Virus record (IMG/VR): IMGVR_UViG_3300033148_003435
Coordinates: 1 to 49,112 of that record
Source of the DNA: a virus
Length of the DNA: 49,112 bases
Reading direction: 5' to 3' (one strand)
Shown here: positions 30,312 through 40,500 of the stretch, one piece after another
Layout: every line of letters starts with the position of its first letter
How positions within the stretch are numbered: position 1 is the first letter of the stretch
The notes under the pieces: generated by a model
What the model saw: only the letters and a program-made list of their open reading frames with translations
Told to the model about the DNA's origin: nothing
The model's database searches: none
Position numbers and translations under genes: made by a program

Positions 30312-30604
30312 GCTTCCTCCCTTGCCGGTGCCTCGGTGACCGCTCCGCGTCGATTCTGTGACCGTTTCGCCGCTCCTGAGCGCTCTGCTGGCAAGAAATC
30401 GACCTGTTGGCCCTGCCGGGCGGCCCTTTCCGGTCCCATCCCGAATCGCCAAGGGTAATGCCAGCATTGCGGAGAGGTACAGAGTGCGACTTCCGCCGAT
30501 TGATAGCCCATACATTCGAGGCAGTGATTGCGCACTGCGTGAGCCAGTGTGGGGATTTCGCCGGGTCTTCGTGGGCGTCGGTGGATACCTCTCGTTCGTT
30601 TCAT
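30308..30604 (-). CDS. Zinc-ribbon phage protein (98 aa)
   Basis: ATG at 30602-30604 overlaps the upstream stop. AVRNHCLECMGYQSAEVALC followed by TSPQCWHYPWRFG matches a common phage small-protein family with a four-Cys ribbon and a WxxRxG ending. C-terminus basic (GAAKRSQNRRG). Function unknown. Confidence 0.65.
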   Translation of the reverse strand: MKRTRGIHRRPRRPGEIPTLAHAVRNHCLECMGYQSAEVALCTSPQCWHYPWRFGMGPERAARQGQQVDFLPAERSGAAKRSQNRRGAVTEAPAREEA

Positions 30605-30894
30605 CTTTTTGTGCCCCCCTTGCCGATGAATCGCCTGATCTCGTCCGGGTGGAACCTGATCTGCCGGCAGACCCGAACGGCCTTCAGGACGCGGGCCTTC
30701 TCCATCCGGCGGACAGTTCGCTCGCCGACGTTGAGCATCCTGGCGACTGCGGGGATGGTCAGCAGTTGACACAATGGAACTTGACAGGACTCCGTTTGTG
30801 GGGTAGGCTTCCTGACGGCCTCGGCTTCAGGGATAGCCCGACGGCGGTTATGCGGCAATGAGGCTACGAATTCGCTCGGCTCCTGCGATTCCAT
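30601..30894 (-). CDS. HTH_17 (excisionase-like) regulator, first early gene (97 aa)
   Basis: ATG at 30892-30894 preceded by TAAGGAAAACACA; a TTG 18 bases upstream is an alternative. The last 50 residues, LLTIPAVARMLNVGERTVRR, then EKARVLKAVRVCRQIRFHPD, form an HTH_17 domain. The N-terminus is Pro-rich and disordered. First gene after the early promoter, so a Cro-like switch protein or excisionase. Confidence 0.75.
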   Translation of the reverse strand: MESQEPSEFVASLPHNRRRAIPEAEAVRKPTPQTESCQVPLCQLLTIPAVARMLNVGERTVRRMEKARVLKAVRVCRQIRFHPDEIRRFIGKGGTKR

Positions 30895-30944
30895 TGTGTT
30901 TTCCTTAGCCAAGGTGGGAGAAAAGAAAATGAGCGCGACGGGAG

Positions 30945-31085
30945 TGTCAACCTGTCAGAAGGCCGGAGCTTCCTGGAGGGGGGCTCCCGTCGGCGCCCAA
31001 GTTGCTTTCGGTTTGATCTGGCTTGGTTCATGTCCAGCCTTTCAGGTTGACAAGATAAGTATAGTGTAATTCTCAGACTTGTCAA
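30945..31085. promoter_or_regulatory. Repressor operator region with inverted half-sites
   Basis: TTGACAAG (31047-31054) and CTTGTCAA (31078-31085) are perfect complements 23 bases apart. TGTCAACCT (30945-30953) and AGGTTGACA (31044-31052) are a second perfect pair about 90 bases apart. The half-sites overlap the -35 of the early promoter. These are candidate binding sites for the S24 repressor, possibly with looping. A GGAGC/GCTCC hairpin (30965-30987) lies in the early leader. Confidence 0.55.
31058..31085 (-). promoter_or_regulatory. Strong sigma-70 early promoter
   Basis: Minus strand TTGACA (31085-31080), 16 bases, TATACT (31063-31058): 6/6 and 5/6 matches. It points into the early operon whose first gene starts at 30894, leaving a leader of about 155 nt. 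The -35 coincides with an operator-like half-site, so the repressor would block it. A plus-strand promoter for the repressor is not clear; a TATAGT (31060-31065) has no good -35. Confidence 0.75.
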
Positions 31086-31108
31086 GGGAAAAATCGGATT
31101 ATTTTTTG

Positions 31109-31753
31109 ATGAGGGCCGTAACTCCGGCAATGGCAAAGGCTTCTGGGCAGAAAAAATCTGGAGAAATTTCAAGAAGGCTCTCGGAATTAGCCGATTTTAT
31201 CGGCACAGTAGCGGAGCTTGCCCGCCGATCAGGCGTCAAAGATGCGACCATTCGAAATGCGATCAAGAAGGGCGGTGCGATTTCCTCAGAGTCTTTACGA
31301 CTTGTTGCCCTTGGCAGTGGCTGCTCCGCTCACTGGCTACTCCACGGCACCGGCGAGATGTTCGCCTCTGAATCTGCCCCCAACAGCATCCCCGTCTTGG
31401 CGACCGCCAGCGGCGCCGACTTCTCAGGCGTCTGCTCCATTTCAACCGACAGCGAGCAGTTCGATGAATCAGAAACTCTGCCCGGAGACTTGCATCTTGT
31501 CCGCGTTCATGGTAATTCCATGAGCAATGTCGCCCATGATGGGCAGCATGTTTTCTGCACGCACGAGCAACCGAAGAATGGAGACCTGGCGGTGATCGAG
31601 ACGGTGGACGACGAGCTGATGTTCAAGCGGCTCTATTTCACCGACGACCACGTGCTCTGTATCAGCGTCAATGTGGACCCGCGTTACCGCCCGATCCTGC
31701 TCAAGAAGTCACAGGTTCGCCGGATGAGGAAGGTCTGGGGAGTGAAATTTTAG
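31109..31753 (+). CDS. CI/LexA-type phage repressor with S24 peptidase domain (214 aa)
   Basis: HTH near residues 30-56 (FIGTVAELARRSGVKDATIR). The C-terminal S24 domain has VRVHGNSMSN with the catalytic Ser137 and LMFKRLY with Lys173, the usual Ser/Lys dyad spacing. The protein should keep lysogeny by blocking the early promoter, and may self-cleave on DNA damage. An ATG at 31130 is an alternative start. It diverges from the early operon and is followed after 11 bases by the coiled-coil gene. Confidence 0.88.
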   Translation: MRAVTPAMAKASGQKKSGEISRRLSELADFIGTVAELARRSGVKDATIRNAIKKGGAISSESLRLVALGSGCSAHWLLHGTGEMFASESAPNSIPVLATASGADFSGVCSISTDSEQFDESETLPGDLHLVRVHGNSMSNVAHDGQHVFCTHEQPKNGDLAVIETVDDELMFKRLYFTDDHVLCISVNVDPRYRPILLKKSQVRRMRKVWGVKF

Positions 31754-31764
31754 GAGGGCACGCG

Positions 31765-32361
31765 ATGAAGGCAAAAGATTTTAGCATTGCCGTTGTTGTC
31801 CTTGTGGGCCTGCTTGCCGTGAGTGCCTTTTCTGAGACGCGCAAGGAAACCGAGGAACAACTGGAGAAGGTCCGAGAGGCCCAACTTGAAAAAGAGAAAA
31901 AGCTGGAGGCTGCTCGGAAGTGGCTCGAATCGCGCCGTCCAAGCGCGAAGGAACTCAAGAGGCGAAAGCAAGTCAGGAGGAAACAAGAAAAAGAGATCGA
32001 GGTAGCGCGAGAGAAACGTATTGAAGCGGCGCGGAAGCGTGCCAGACAGTTGGCAGCTATGCGGGCTGAAAGGAAAAAAAAGGCTCGTGAAAGGCAAAAG
32101 ATCGCTCGCGCAAAGGCGCGCCGGGAGGAGGCCGCACGGCGCCGCGCACATGCGGCGGCGATGAAGCGCCAGGCTGAGAACGATGAGAGGATATTCAAGT
32201 TATGGCTGATCTACCGCCAACAGGAGCTTGATGCACGCGCCTTGCAACCCCGGCAGGTGATTATTACTCCTCATCCTCGCTCTATACGTCACGACTTTTT
32301 AGAGGAAGCGGTTCTTGAAGAGCAACTAGAATGGTTCAGACGGCAGCCGGGTCGTTGGTAG
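31765..32361 (+). CDS. Membrane-anchored basic coiled-coil protein in the lysogeny operon (198 aa)
   Basis: ATG preceded by TAGGAGGGCACGCG, immediately after the repressor stop. The N-terminus (FSIAVVVLVGLLAVSAFSE) is a signal or membrane anchor. The rest is a long helix very rich in Arg, Lys, Glu and Ala (RRKQEKEIEVAREKRIEAAR). Expression with the repressor would be in the lysogen, so a superinfection-exclusion or host-modifying role is plausible, but no family supports it. The basic helix could bind nucleic acid or phospholipid. Confidence 0.6.
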   Translation: MKAKDFSIAVVVLVGLLAVSAFSETRKETEEQLEKVREAQLEKEKKLEAARKWLESRRPSAKELKRRKQVRRKQEKEIEVAREKRIEAARKRARQLAAMRAERKKKARERQKIARAKARREEAARRRAHAAAMKRQAENDERIFKLWLIYRQQELDARALQPRQVIITPHPRSIRHDFLEEAVLEEQLEWFRRQPGRW

Positions 32362-32465
32362 AAATCGCCCGTTTCCTTGGTGCCTTGGCCTTGTTCGCCC
32401 TGCTCGGCGCGGGCGCTTACGCCTTCATCGTCGAGTGGTGGGGGAAGAAGAAGCGGATGCGGTAA
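32331..32465 (+). CDS. Small membrane protein (44 aa)
   Basis: ATG at 32331 with GAAGAG eight bases upstream, overlapping the end of the coiled-coil gene. FLGALALFALLGAGAYAFIV is one transmembrane helix, followed by EWWGKKKRMR. It could be the membrane partner of the coiled-coil protein. Small enough to be missed by gene callers. Confidence 0.6.
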   Translation: MVQTAAGSLVEIARFLGALALFALLGAGAYAFIVEWWGKKKRMR

Positions 32466-32605
32466 CTGGTGGCGCTCGGTGGCGGCATGGCTTCAAAGAC
32501 ACAGGTGCGCTTCGTATAAGTCCATTGACGACCGTGCGGAAAGAACTAGCGCAATCTGGCACAACCCTGTACGGGCTACACACTTAGACCCCACAAACTT
32601 GCGAA

Positions 32606-32646
32606 TCACACCCATGAGGTCACAGGTTCGAGTCCTGTATCGCCCA
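32606..32646 (+). other. attP: attP: 3' half of a tRNA-Val(CAC) gene
   Basis: The sequence from the anticodon loop (T-CAC-A, anticodon CAC), through CCATG and AGGTC, to the T-arm ACAGG-TTCGAGT-CCTGT and the acceptor end ATCGCCC-A matches the 3' half of a tRNA-Val gene. The 5' half is absent and pairing upstream fails, so this is not a complete tRNA but the segment shared with the host. It lies 43 bases before the integrase start, the usual attP position. Integration here would restore the host tRNA gene. Confidence 0.8.
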
Positions 32647-32689
32647 CACGCTTTATGACAATCGCTGGTGGCTCTGGTGGCTCTAAGGC

Positions 32690-33760
32690 ATGCGAAAACC
32701 GAGGATGCGTAGGCGTCGGCGCCCCGACAAGCATGGCCGGCGACCGTACTACATACGCTTCGAGGTCAAGGGCAAACGAACCTACTTTGATCTTGGCCCG
32801 GACAAAGACGCGGCGGCCGCCAAGGGCGAAGAGATTCTGATTCGCCACGGACGGGCCATCGCACGCATCGCGCAAGTCTCTGCCGGCAAGGTCAAGACGG
32901 TTCGTCAACTCTGCGACACGTACCTGACGGAGCGCAAGCCGGAACTCACGCCGGGGTATCACGCGAGCCTCACGTGGCTCATCCGCGCGCTGTGTGATTT
33001 CGAGGGAACCGAGGGGCCGATAGGCGATTTGACCGTCGATGATGCGAAGGCAGAGCATCTTCAGGAATTTCTCGAAACTCGACGGGTACGGGGATGGAGC
33101 CTGAAGACAGTCCAACACGCGACGACCGCTGCAAAATCGGTGATGAGGTGGGCAGAAGACCGCGACCGCATCGCAAAGAACCCCTGGCGCATTGTCAAGG
33201 CGAAACGTCCGCCGCGCATAGCCCGCCGCGTGTTGTCCCCGGCAGAAGTCGAAGAGGTGGTCAAGGCGGGGCTATCCCCTCGCTCAAGGCTGCTCTTCGA
33301 GCTTCTGTACCTGACCGCGGCCCGCCCGTCTGAGTTGGTTCGCGCGAAATGGAGCGAGGTCGATCTGGTTCAACGGCAGATTGTCCGGCTGGAACACAAG
33401 ACGGCCCGCTACGGTAAGCCGCGTGTGATCCATTTGCCGAAGCGTGCGGTTGAACTGCTGAAGGGAATCCAGCGGGCAAGCTCGCCGCTGGTCTTTCCGG
33501 GCCGGAATGGGAAGGTGCTCGACAGTTCCGCCATCCGCCACGCCTTCAACCGGGCCAAGGCTGCGCTGCCCCCCGCGAAGCAGGAACAGTACGCCGATGT
33601 GACGCCCTACACGTTCCGCCACAGCCGAGCCACGCACCTGATTCAGAACGGCGTTGACCCGGCGACGGTGGCCGCGATTCTGGGGAACACGCCCTCGATG
33701 GTGCTCGATCGCTACGCCTGGCCGGCGGCGGCGCATGTGCGGAAGGCGCTGGAACTCTAA
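32690..33760 (+). CDS. int: Tyrosine-type integrase (356 aa)
   Basis: Catalytic residues visible: Arg212 in TAARPSELVRAKW, PYTFRHSRATHL (Arg310) and Tyr342 in LDRYAW. The classical first His of the HxxR box is Tyr307 and the late His is Asn333 (LGNTPS), substitutions that occur in some tyrosine recombinases. The N-terminus is a basic arm-binding segment (RKPRMRRRRRPDKHGRR), the middle a SAM-like domain. It follows the attP in the same orientation and should integrate the phage into the host tRNA-Val gene. Confidence 0.92.
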   Translation: MRKPRMRRRRRPDKHGRRPYYIRFEVKGKRTYFDLGPDKDAAAAKGEEILIRHGRAIARIAQVSAGKVKTVRQLCDTYLTERKPELTPGYHASLTWLIRALCDFEGTEGPIGDLTVDDAKAEHLQEFLETRRVRGWSLKTVQHATTAAKSVMRWAEDRDRIAKNPWRIVKAKRPPRIARRVLSPAEVEEVVKAGLSPRSRLLFELLYLTAARPSELVRAKWSEVDLVQRQIVRLEHKTARYGKPRVIHLPKRAVELLKGIQRASSPLVFPGRNGKVLDSSAIRHAFNRAKAALPPAKQEQYADVTPYTFRHSRATHLIQNGVDPATVAAILGNTPSMVLDRYAWPAAAHVRKALEL

Positions 33761-34164
33761 GCCTTGCGCTTCTTGATTACCTTGTCCTTGCGCCGGTTAT
33801 CCCACACGAGGCCGAGCGCGGCAATTTGCATCATACCGCCAACAGCAGCACCAGCACTGATCGGGTCTCCACGTGCCGCAGACATCGCAAACCCGCCAGC
33901 AATCTCCACAATCTTCGCCCGCAACTCAGCCTTCCGTTGCAACTCGGCCTGGGCAATCTCAACCTCCTCGGCCTTCGCCTCAAAGTCAGCCTCGATCTGC
34001 ACCCATTCACGCTGAAGCTCCTCAGCCGTCACCGTTGCCTGTGGGTCCAGGAGGCTCCGAACCTTCGGCTGGCAGCCCACGAATGCGACACAGACAACCA
34101 GCCCGATCACCAGCGCAATCGCCAGATAGCGATTGTGGTCGATGGCCTTCTTCAACTTCTCCAT
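33757..34164 (-). CDS. Membrane protein with lipobox-like N-terminus (135 aa)
   Basis: ATG with AAAGGAG upstream. After HNRYLAIALVIGLVVCVAF the sequence VGCQP resembles a lipobox, then LQREWVQIEADFEAKAEEVE is a coiled coil, and the C-terminus has GGMMQIAALGLVW. Spanin-like or a virion-membrane protein are possibilities. It converges on integrase with a four-base overlap. It is last in the late operon. Confidence 0.5.
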   Translation of the reverse strand: MEKLKKAIDHNRYLAIALVIGLVVCVAFVGCQPKVRSLLDPQATVTAEELQREWVQIEADFEAKAEEVEIAQAELQRKAELRAKIVEIAGGFAMSAARGDPISAGAAVGGMMQIAALGLVWDNRRKDKVIKKRKA

Positions 34165-34179
34165 CACGATCTCCTTTCC

Positions 34180-34554
34180 TTACATCTTGGACAGTGCAAA
34201 AATCGCCAGTGCGACTATAATCGGAACGGCAAAACTTATGGCGATGAACTTCCAGAACTTCTTCGACATGATCTCAAGATGCCGACAGCCGGTAGTCTCG
34301 CCCTTCATCACCAGATCGTGTTCGGTCTTCAACGCTACAAAAGCCCCATTCGCGCTCGCCTGCAAGTCGGCAACCCGATCAATGGCATGGCCCAACTCGA
34401 TCATTGCGAGGCGGTCTCGGGAAACCCCATCGAAGTCCGCCACAGCCTTGCGTGCCACGGAGCCGGTCGGCCCTTCCTCGTCGAATGCCCTGAGTAGATG
34501 TTGGGCGTTGTCGATCCCGAGGATGCGTGTCATTTTGTCGGCTGTTGAACTCAT
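34180..34554 (-). CDS. Tail-anchored membrane protein (124 aa)
   Basis: ATG follows GGAGATCAAC. Soluble helical N-terminal part (NAQHLLRAFDEEGPTGS), then a single C-terminal transmembrane helix FWKFIAISFAVPIIVALAIF. Could be a pinholin, lysis regulator or virion-membrane factor. Function unknown; last genes before the integration module often include lysis genes. Confidence 0.5.
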   Translation of the reverse strand: MSSTADKMTRILGIDNAQHLLRAFDEEGPTGSVARKAVADFDGVSRDRLAMIELGHAIDRVADLQASANGAFVALKTEHDLVMKGETTGCRHLEIMSKKFWKFIAISFAVPIIVALAIFALSKM

Positions 34555-34563
34555 GTTGATCTC

Positions 34564-37500
34564 CTACCATGTGCCTCGGCTGATGCCGGGTTTCTTGGGC
34601 TTCACAAAGGCTGTGCCTGTAACGTACTTCCGTGCAATGGCGATCATCTGCTTTCTGATCCTTGCCTTTTCGTCGTCGGTTTGAGCTTTCTGAAGTTGCC
34701 GACGCTGCTTCGAGAGACGGGCAGCATCACGTCGCATCTGTTTGACGCCGTGGGAACGCTCCCTTGCCTTCAGATATTCCTTTGTGTCGCCACGTTCCCG
34801 CGCCCGTTTGGCTTTCTGCTGGGCCTGCTCACGCTTTTCCAATTCGTCATAGAAAGCGTCGAGGCTTGCCGGGGTGTACTTGTAACTCTTGGATACCAAG
34901 GTGCCGAATGGAAGTAGGCTCGTGTCGGGCGCTTCTTCGCCTGTCCCCTTCGCAATCATCTTGTCCAGTGCCGCAGTAGCCATTCTTCCAATGCCGCCAG
35001 TGCTGCCCCGAACTGCGTGTTCCACCATGAGCGGTGACAGGCCGGTCATTTCTCCAACATGCTTCGCCGCAAGGCTTGTCGTCTTACGGTAACGCTCTTC
35101 CGGTGGCAGCCGTTTCATCCATTCCGACTCGATAGGTCTACCGGTGAAGGCGTTGTAATTCGACATGAGTTCCATAGGAATACGCATTGCCTGCGGGAAA
35201 AGGTTACTCGGCCCCAGCCCGTCAGCGACATTCTTGATGGCTTTCTCGCCGGCCGGACCTTGCTTGAAAGCAAACCGCTCCAGAGCGAGAACAGGCAGAT
35301 AGCCGAAGAGAATCCCAAGCTCGAACGGTTTCGGGATTCGGAACAGAAGCCCATCCTTCTTCGCCTTCCCATCCAGCCCCGGCAGCTTGAAGTGCCAGAA
35401 AAACATCTTTTCCCAGCCCGCGACCTCTCCATAGTCGTCATCATCCCGCATGTAGAGATGCAGGAGCAGGCTCGGAATGGTGATTGCAGCCGCCGTCCGC
35501 AAGTAGAACTTCTTCGGATCTCGGCGCATTGAACGCGCCATCTTGTCCCACCCCTGAATCCAGGGATTGAAGAACGGCGTAATTCTTGACCAAGTTTTCA
35601 GGTTCGATCCCTGCCGGCTGAAGTCCATCAGATCGCGGGCCTCGAAGACCGCCAAGGTCCGCATGTCGCGTTCTGTCCAGCCCTTTGGCTTTTTCTCGCC
35701 CTTGATGATCTGCGCGACTTGGCCGAGCCGCGTTGCGCTCTCACCAGCCTCCATGAGCAGCCGCATAAGACGGAACGGATGGGTGATGACCGTTTTGAGG
35801 AAGTTCGGCTTTGCGAGCGCCTTCTTGAGTTCCTTCTGTAAGCTATCGACATCGTACCGCGCTGTCCCCGCGTATGGCCCGCCTTCGCCCTCAAAGATTC
35901 GCACAATCTCGTCGGTCTTCACATCATCCTTGACAAGCCGAATCACGCCCATGACGGTTCGCAACGGATGAAAGCCGTAGTTCGTGACTACGGCTGCCGC
36001 CATCGGGTCACGCAGAATGTTCCGAATCATAAAGGACGGATCGAGGATCACGCCCGCCCTGAGCAGGTGCGCCGGCTGCGCGAGAATCCGAACAAGCGCA
36101 CCCGCGACTTCCTCATTCATCCCCTCGACGGCTCTGAAGATTTGCGGATGAAGTTGATAGAGCTGGATTTTGCCGCCGACGAAGATCGGGACAATGTTCT
36201 CTTTCATGGAGCCGCGTCGGAGCGGCTGGAAACTGAGCACGAGTTGTTGGGCCAATGTCTCTGCTTCCAGTCCTTCAATCTCCGGCATCTCCGCGCCCGT
36301 TTCGGCGAGGAGCTTGTGGAGCCGTTCAATGATCTGTCCGACCTGAGCCTTGATCGGATACATCTTTTCGGGGACTCGCTCCATGAGCCAGCCAGCGCCC
36401 TTCTTTCTCGACAACGAAGCCATCGCCATCATTACCCGGTTTTTGTCTGTCGCTTGAATCAACATAGATGTGCTCTGAATGATGTTCTGGAGCGGGCTGT
36501 AGATCGGGCGCTGAGAGCCTTTGAGCCGTTTGACGACTTCGCCCTGGACAAGCCCGCGTCTCATCCCCCGGCCCTTCGCTCCTGCGGGTTCTCCGAAACC
36601 GGCCTCCATGACACGATAGAACGGCACGTAATTCTCGTAGAGTTTCCGCCACACCTTCGCCGTGTCCTCGGCGATATATCCGCCGTCAATCGCATATTGG
36701 AGGATGCGGTTCTGGTACGCCATGAGTCGCTTGAGCACTGGCGCATACTGCTTGTCAAACTGCTCGACGACGGCTCGGATGTCCGCACGCTCAAAACCGT
36801 GTTGCTTCCCGACCTTCTCAAGCTCAAGCGCGTGTTTGGCGGCAATGTAGGCGTCGAAGTCCTCAAGCTGTTTCTGATCCCCGGTGATCTCCGACAGGGC
36901 CTCCTTCAGGCTCGGCCCGTTGACGTTCCCGGTATGGAAGTCCATCGTCCCCCGATTGACAAAGTGCATGACCTTCCCGAAGATGCCCCGGATCATTCGG
37001 GCAAGGACGTAGGGGTTCTGACTTGGCCGAGTCTTCCACCACTTCTCGCCCGTCGCTTCGGTCACGAACTGAGCAATGGGATGGAGGTCGTCTACGAGGC
37101 TCCTGTATGCCTGATGAATTGCGCCAAAGCCAGGTTCCTTGGCCTTCGGCTCTTCACGAATAATGTGTGTGTTCATCCGTTGCAGCGGCGTGAGATTCTG
37201 GTAGGTTGCGTACATGCGCTGCGCTTCATCGAGAATCTGCGCCACGTCGGGGTTCTCTTTGAGGACTTCGGCGAGTCGTTTACTGAACTTCGGGGCGAAC
37301 TTCTGCGCTTGGGCCGGGTTCGTCAGATAAAGCCTGAAGAACTCAGCAACCCCTTCATCCCGAATCTGCCACTTGCGGTAGGACTCTAGCGATGTGGGCT
37401 TGCCGAGTGGGATCAATTCATTGTCGAACGGCTGCTTTCCCTTCCGGTACTTCCTGCCCTCGAAGCCGGAAGAGAGATTGAAACGCTGGTCGAGGGCATG

Positions 37501-40500
37501 GCCGACCTCGTGGGCGGCCACCGCGACATCGTGTGACCCCTTCAGCCGAATCACCTTTGGCCGAACCTTGAAGATGCCAAGCGCCCGTTCGCGGAACCGC
37601 CGATGCCGTATGGGGAGACCGAGCTTCTCGGACAGGAACGTGAGAATATCACGGCGGCCCACGAGTTTCGGTTCGCGCTCAAGGCCAGCCAGTTCGAGTT
37701 CGGGCGCTGGGCCTGCCATTGCAGGGGCTTCCTTCTCCCGCGCGATCCCCGGCTTCTTGGGCTTTATCTTGCGGCGACGAAAAGCGGCAGGCTCTGGGAA
37801 TGGTCTAACCGCGACGGCATCCTTCACGTCGGCGGGAGCTTTCTCCAATGCGGCGGTAAGATAGACGGGCTTGCCTTTACTCATGCCCACAACCACTGTA
37901 GGTTCCTTCGGCATTTTAGCTACACGCCATTCGTCGATACCTAAGTTGCGCTCGGCCCATACAATCCGTTTGGGGTCTACTGGCGTATTCCCCATCATCA
38001 CAAAGTAGTCAGTCGTGTCGGGTTCCGATGCCTGAATAACCCGTGGGCGCACTACAGGCAGGGCGTGTTTCATCGCCGTAGATACGGTGGACTCCATGGT
38101 CGTGGCAGTTGTGCTTGTTGGATATTGCGGCCATGGGTTCGCTTCGCCCCTGACGATGTTCGTGCCCTCGCTCCACCAATCGCCCTGTTGGTATGCCATG
38201 TTGGCGTCTAAATGCGTGGGAGCTTTGCCTACATAGCGCTTGACAGGTTTTAGAATATCTTCATGTAGTACCACTCGCACCTGCTGCCCAGCAACTAGTT
38301 TTTCAGGGTCAAGGCCAAGAAACTCCGGCTTGAGCACATAACGTTTACCCTTAGCTTGGAATACGAGTTTCGGCGTGGCAGTCTTTTCGGGCTTGGTGTC
38401 GAGCGCCTTTCCATCCTGTGCCCTAATGGTCAACGGCCCGAACTTCCGCACCTCAACAGTGAATACCGGGTTCTCTTCAAACTCCGGCATCAAGCGTATG
38501 AACTTCTTGAACCATGTTTGAATAGTACGGGCACGCCCTAGACGTGTAGCAGGCACGTCAAATGGAGGCATCTCCTTGAGTTTCGCAACGTCCACAGTAA
38601 TCTCAGGCGGGGCGGTAGGCTTCGCCTCGACGGCTTCCTTCTTCTCCCGCTCCAGGCCGGGCTTGGGCGGCCCCACCTTCTCAGCCGCTTCCGGCTTCGC
38701 GGCGGGCTTGGCGTATTTCTTGGCAAGATCGGGAAATTCTTCTATCAACTTCCCGACACTTTCGCCACGGCGCAACTTTTCCTCGATAATTCTGCGGCGT
38801 CCTGCCTTGCGCCATTCCACGCCTTGCTTTGCTCTCACGATCGCGCCGTAACGCTTATCCCATGCTTGCTGTGCCCGCAGTTGCGTATCTTGTTTGAGAG
38901 CCGACGCATGGGGGTTGACTAATGGACGTGGTGGTATTGCACCCTTTGGTTCCTCCGCAGGCGGCGCTGCGGGCTTCTCAGGCGCTTCGGCAGCGGGGGG
39001 TGGCTCTACTACCTTCTTTGCCTCGGCCTTCTCAGCCTCAACCTGCCGCTGGGCCTCCGCAACGAGCATCTGGCGGGTGCGCTGCATCCGTATATTCGGG
39101 AAACTCTTCCTGGAGGGTTCCAGCGTGGCGATCTTGGCCCGCTCTTCCGGCGGGAGTTTGCTGACGATGCCCTTGATCTGCTCAGGTGTCCAGACGCGCG
39201 GGGGCGGACGGGGAGTCACTGGCGGGGCTTTCTCAGCACGCCCGGCCCTTCTTGCGGCCATTGAAAGACCGCCACGCACGGCGGCAGGCGCGACAAATAT
39301 CCCAAGTTCAACGAAGGACTGCTCAAGGTCGGGCACTGCTGCGGCCAACCTTGAGAAGATCGTGCTCTTGTCTGCGTCAAGCCCAAAGTCTTCAACGCCC
39401 AGGACGGCACGCATCCCGTCGGCTAACCGCTCTTCGGCAATCTCTTCAATGACGCCGTGGTAGCCCAACTTCTGCAATGCCTTGTCATATGGCAGAGCTT
39501 TCCCGCTGCTGTTCCAGATGCGCCTCAGTTGGTCTTGCAGGCGACTGGCAAGTTTCCCCACGCCCGGCGTCTTGGAGATAACCTTTCCAGCCCCCTTGGT
39601 GAGATGCCGGCCAGCCACCTCGGACATGGCTTCGATGGTCGTTGTGGCAAGAGCTTTCCATGCGGCCTCAAACGGCCCCTTCGAGTTCTTCTGAATGTAT
39701 TGCCCCTCTGGCCCCAAGGCGACATCGCCAAGTCGCTTTTCGGCAAAAGCCCTGGCGGCGCGTCCGCTCATGGTGGTTGTGGCCCTCGCCAACCCGCCCG
39801 CAGTCCAACCAGCCCCTTTGACCGCAAGCCGTCCAACGCCACGTCTAGCGTACTTCCCAAGCACCTTACGGCCAAGTTTCCGTGCACCGATCCGAGCAAG
39901 ACTTGCAACGCCGCCACTCCAAATGAACTCGGCCATGTACGGCAGCATGTCTACTATGCCCTCGGAGATTTTGGCCGGGATCGAACGGTTCGCCAATCGC
40001 TCGTTTTCCTCGATGAAGCCCCAATAGACCTCCTCGGCTTCAACAAATTTGCGGTCATTGAATTCGGCCTTGCCGGACTGAACGTCCTTGAGATAGTCCA
40101 CCGCCTTCTTGACTTCCCAGATGTCATGCGCCACCTTGAAACCACCGGCTATCGGCACTGCGGCCGCAATGTCCTTTTGCGCGAAGGACTCCCTAATCGT
40201 TCCGAATCGTTTGTCCCGGTTGAACAGTTTGTCCCCAAAGGTCGGCTCCGGCGCTTGGACGATGAATTCTCCGGGTGTACCGGGCGGCGGGACCCCACGC
40301 AACTCGGCCTCCATCTCTTCCCGTATCGTGTCGATGTGAACAGGCGGCGGCTGCTCTTCCGAAAGGATGGTCTCTGCGGTCGGAACTCGCGCTGGAGGTA
40401 AAGGTTCACGAGGAATGCGGCGCGACGTGAACTCCGGCACTGCCCCCAAGTCCGCCTCCATCTCGCCGCGCATGGCCTCCATGTCAAAGGCAGGTGCCGC

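Noticed and set aside
31060-31065. A plus-strand repressor promoter (TATAGT)
   Set aside because: No acceptable -35 at 16-18 bases; it may be used with the repressor's own help, but the sequence alone does not support a call.
32560-32650. A complete tRNA gene at the attachment site
   Set aside because: Only the 3' half from the anticodon loop is present; the 5' anticodon stem does not pair, as expected of attP.
35968-37389. A 473-residue plus-strand frame
   Set aside because: Antisense to the giant virion protein. Composition (Arg, Leu, His-rich) is that of a shadow frame.
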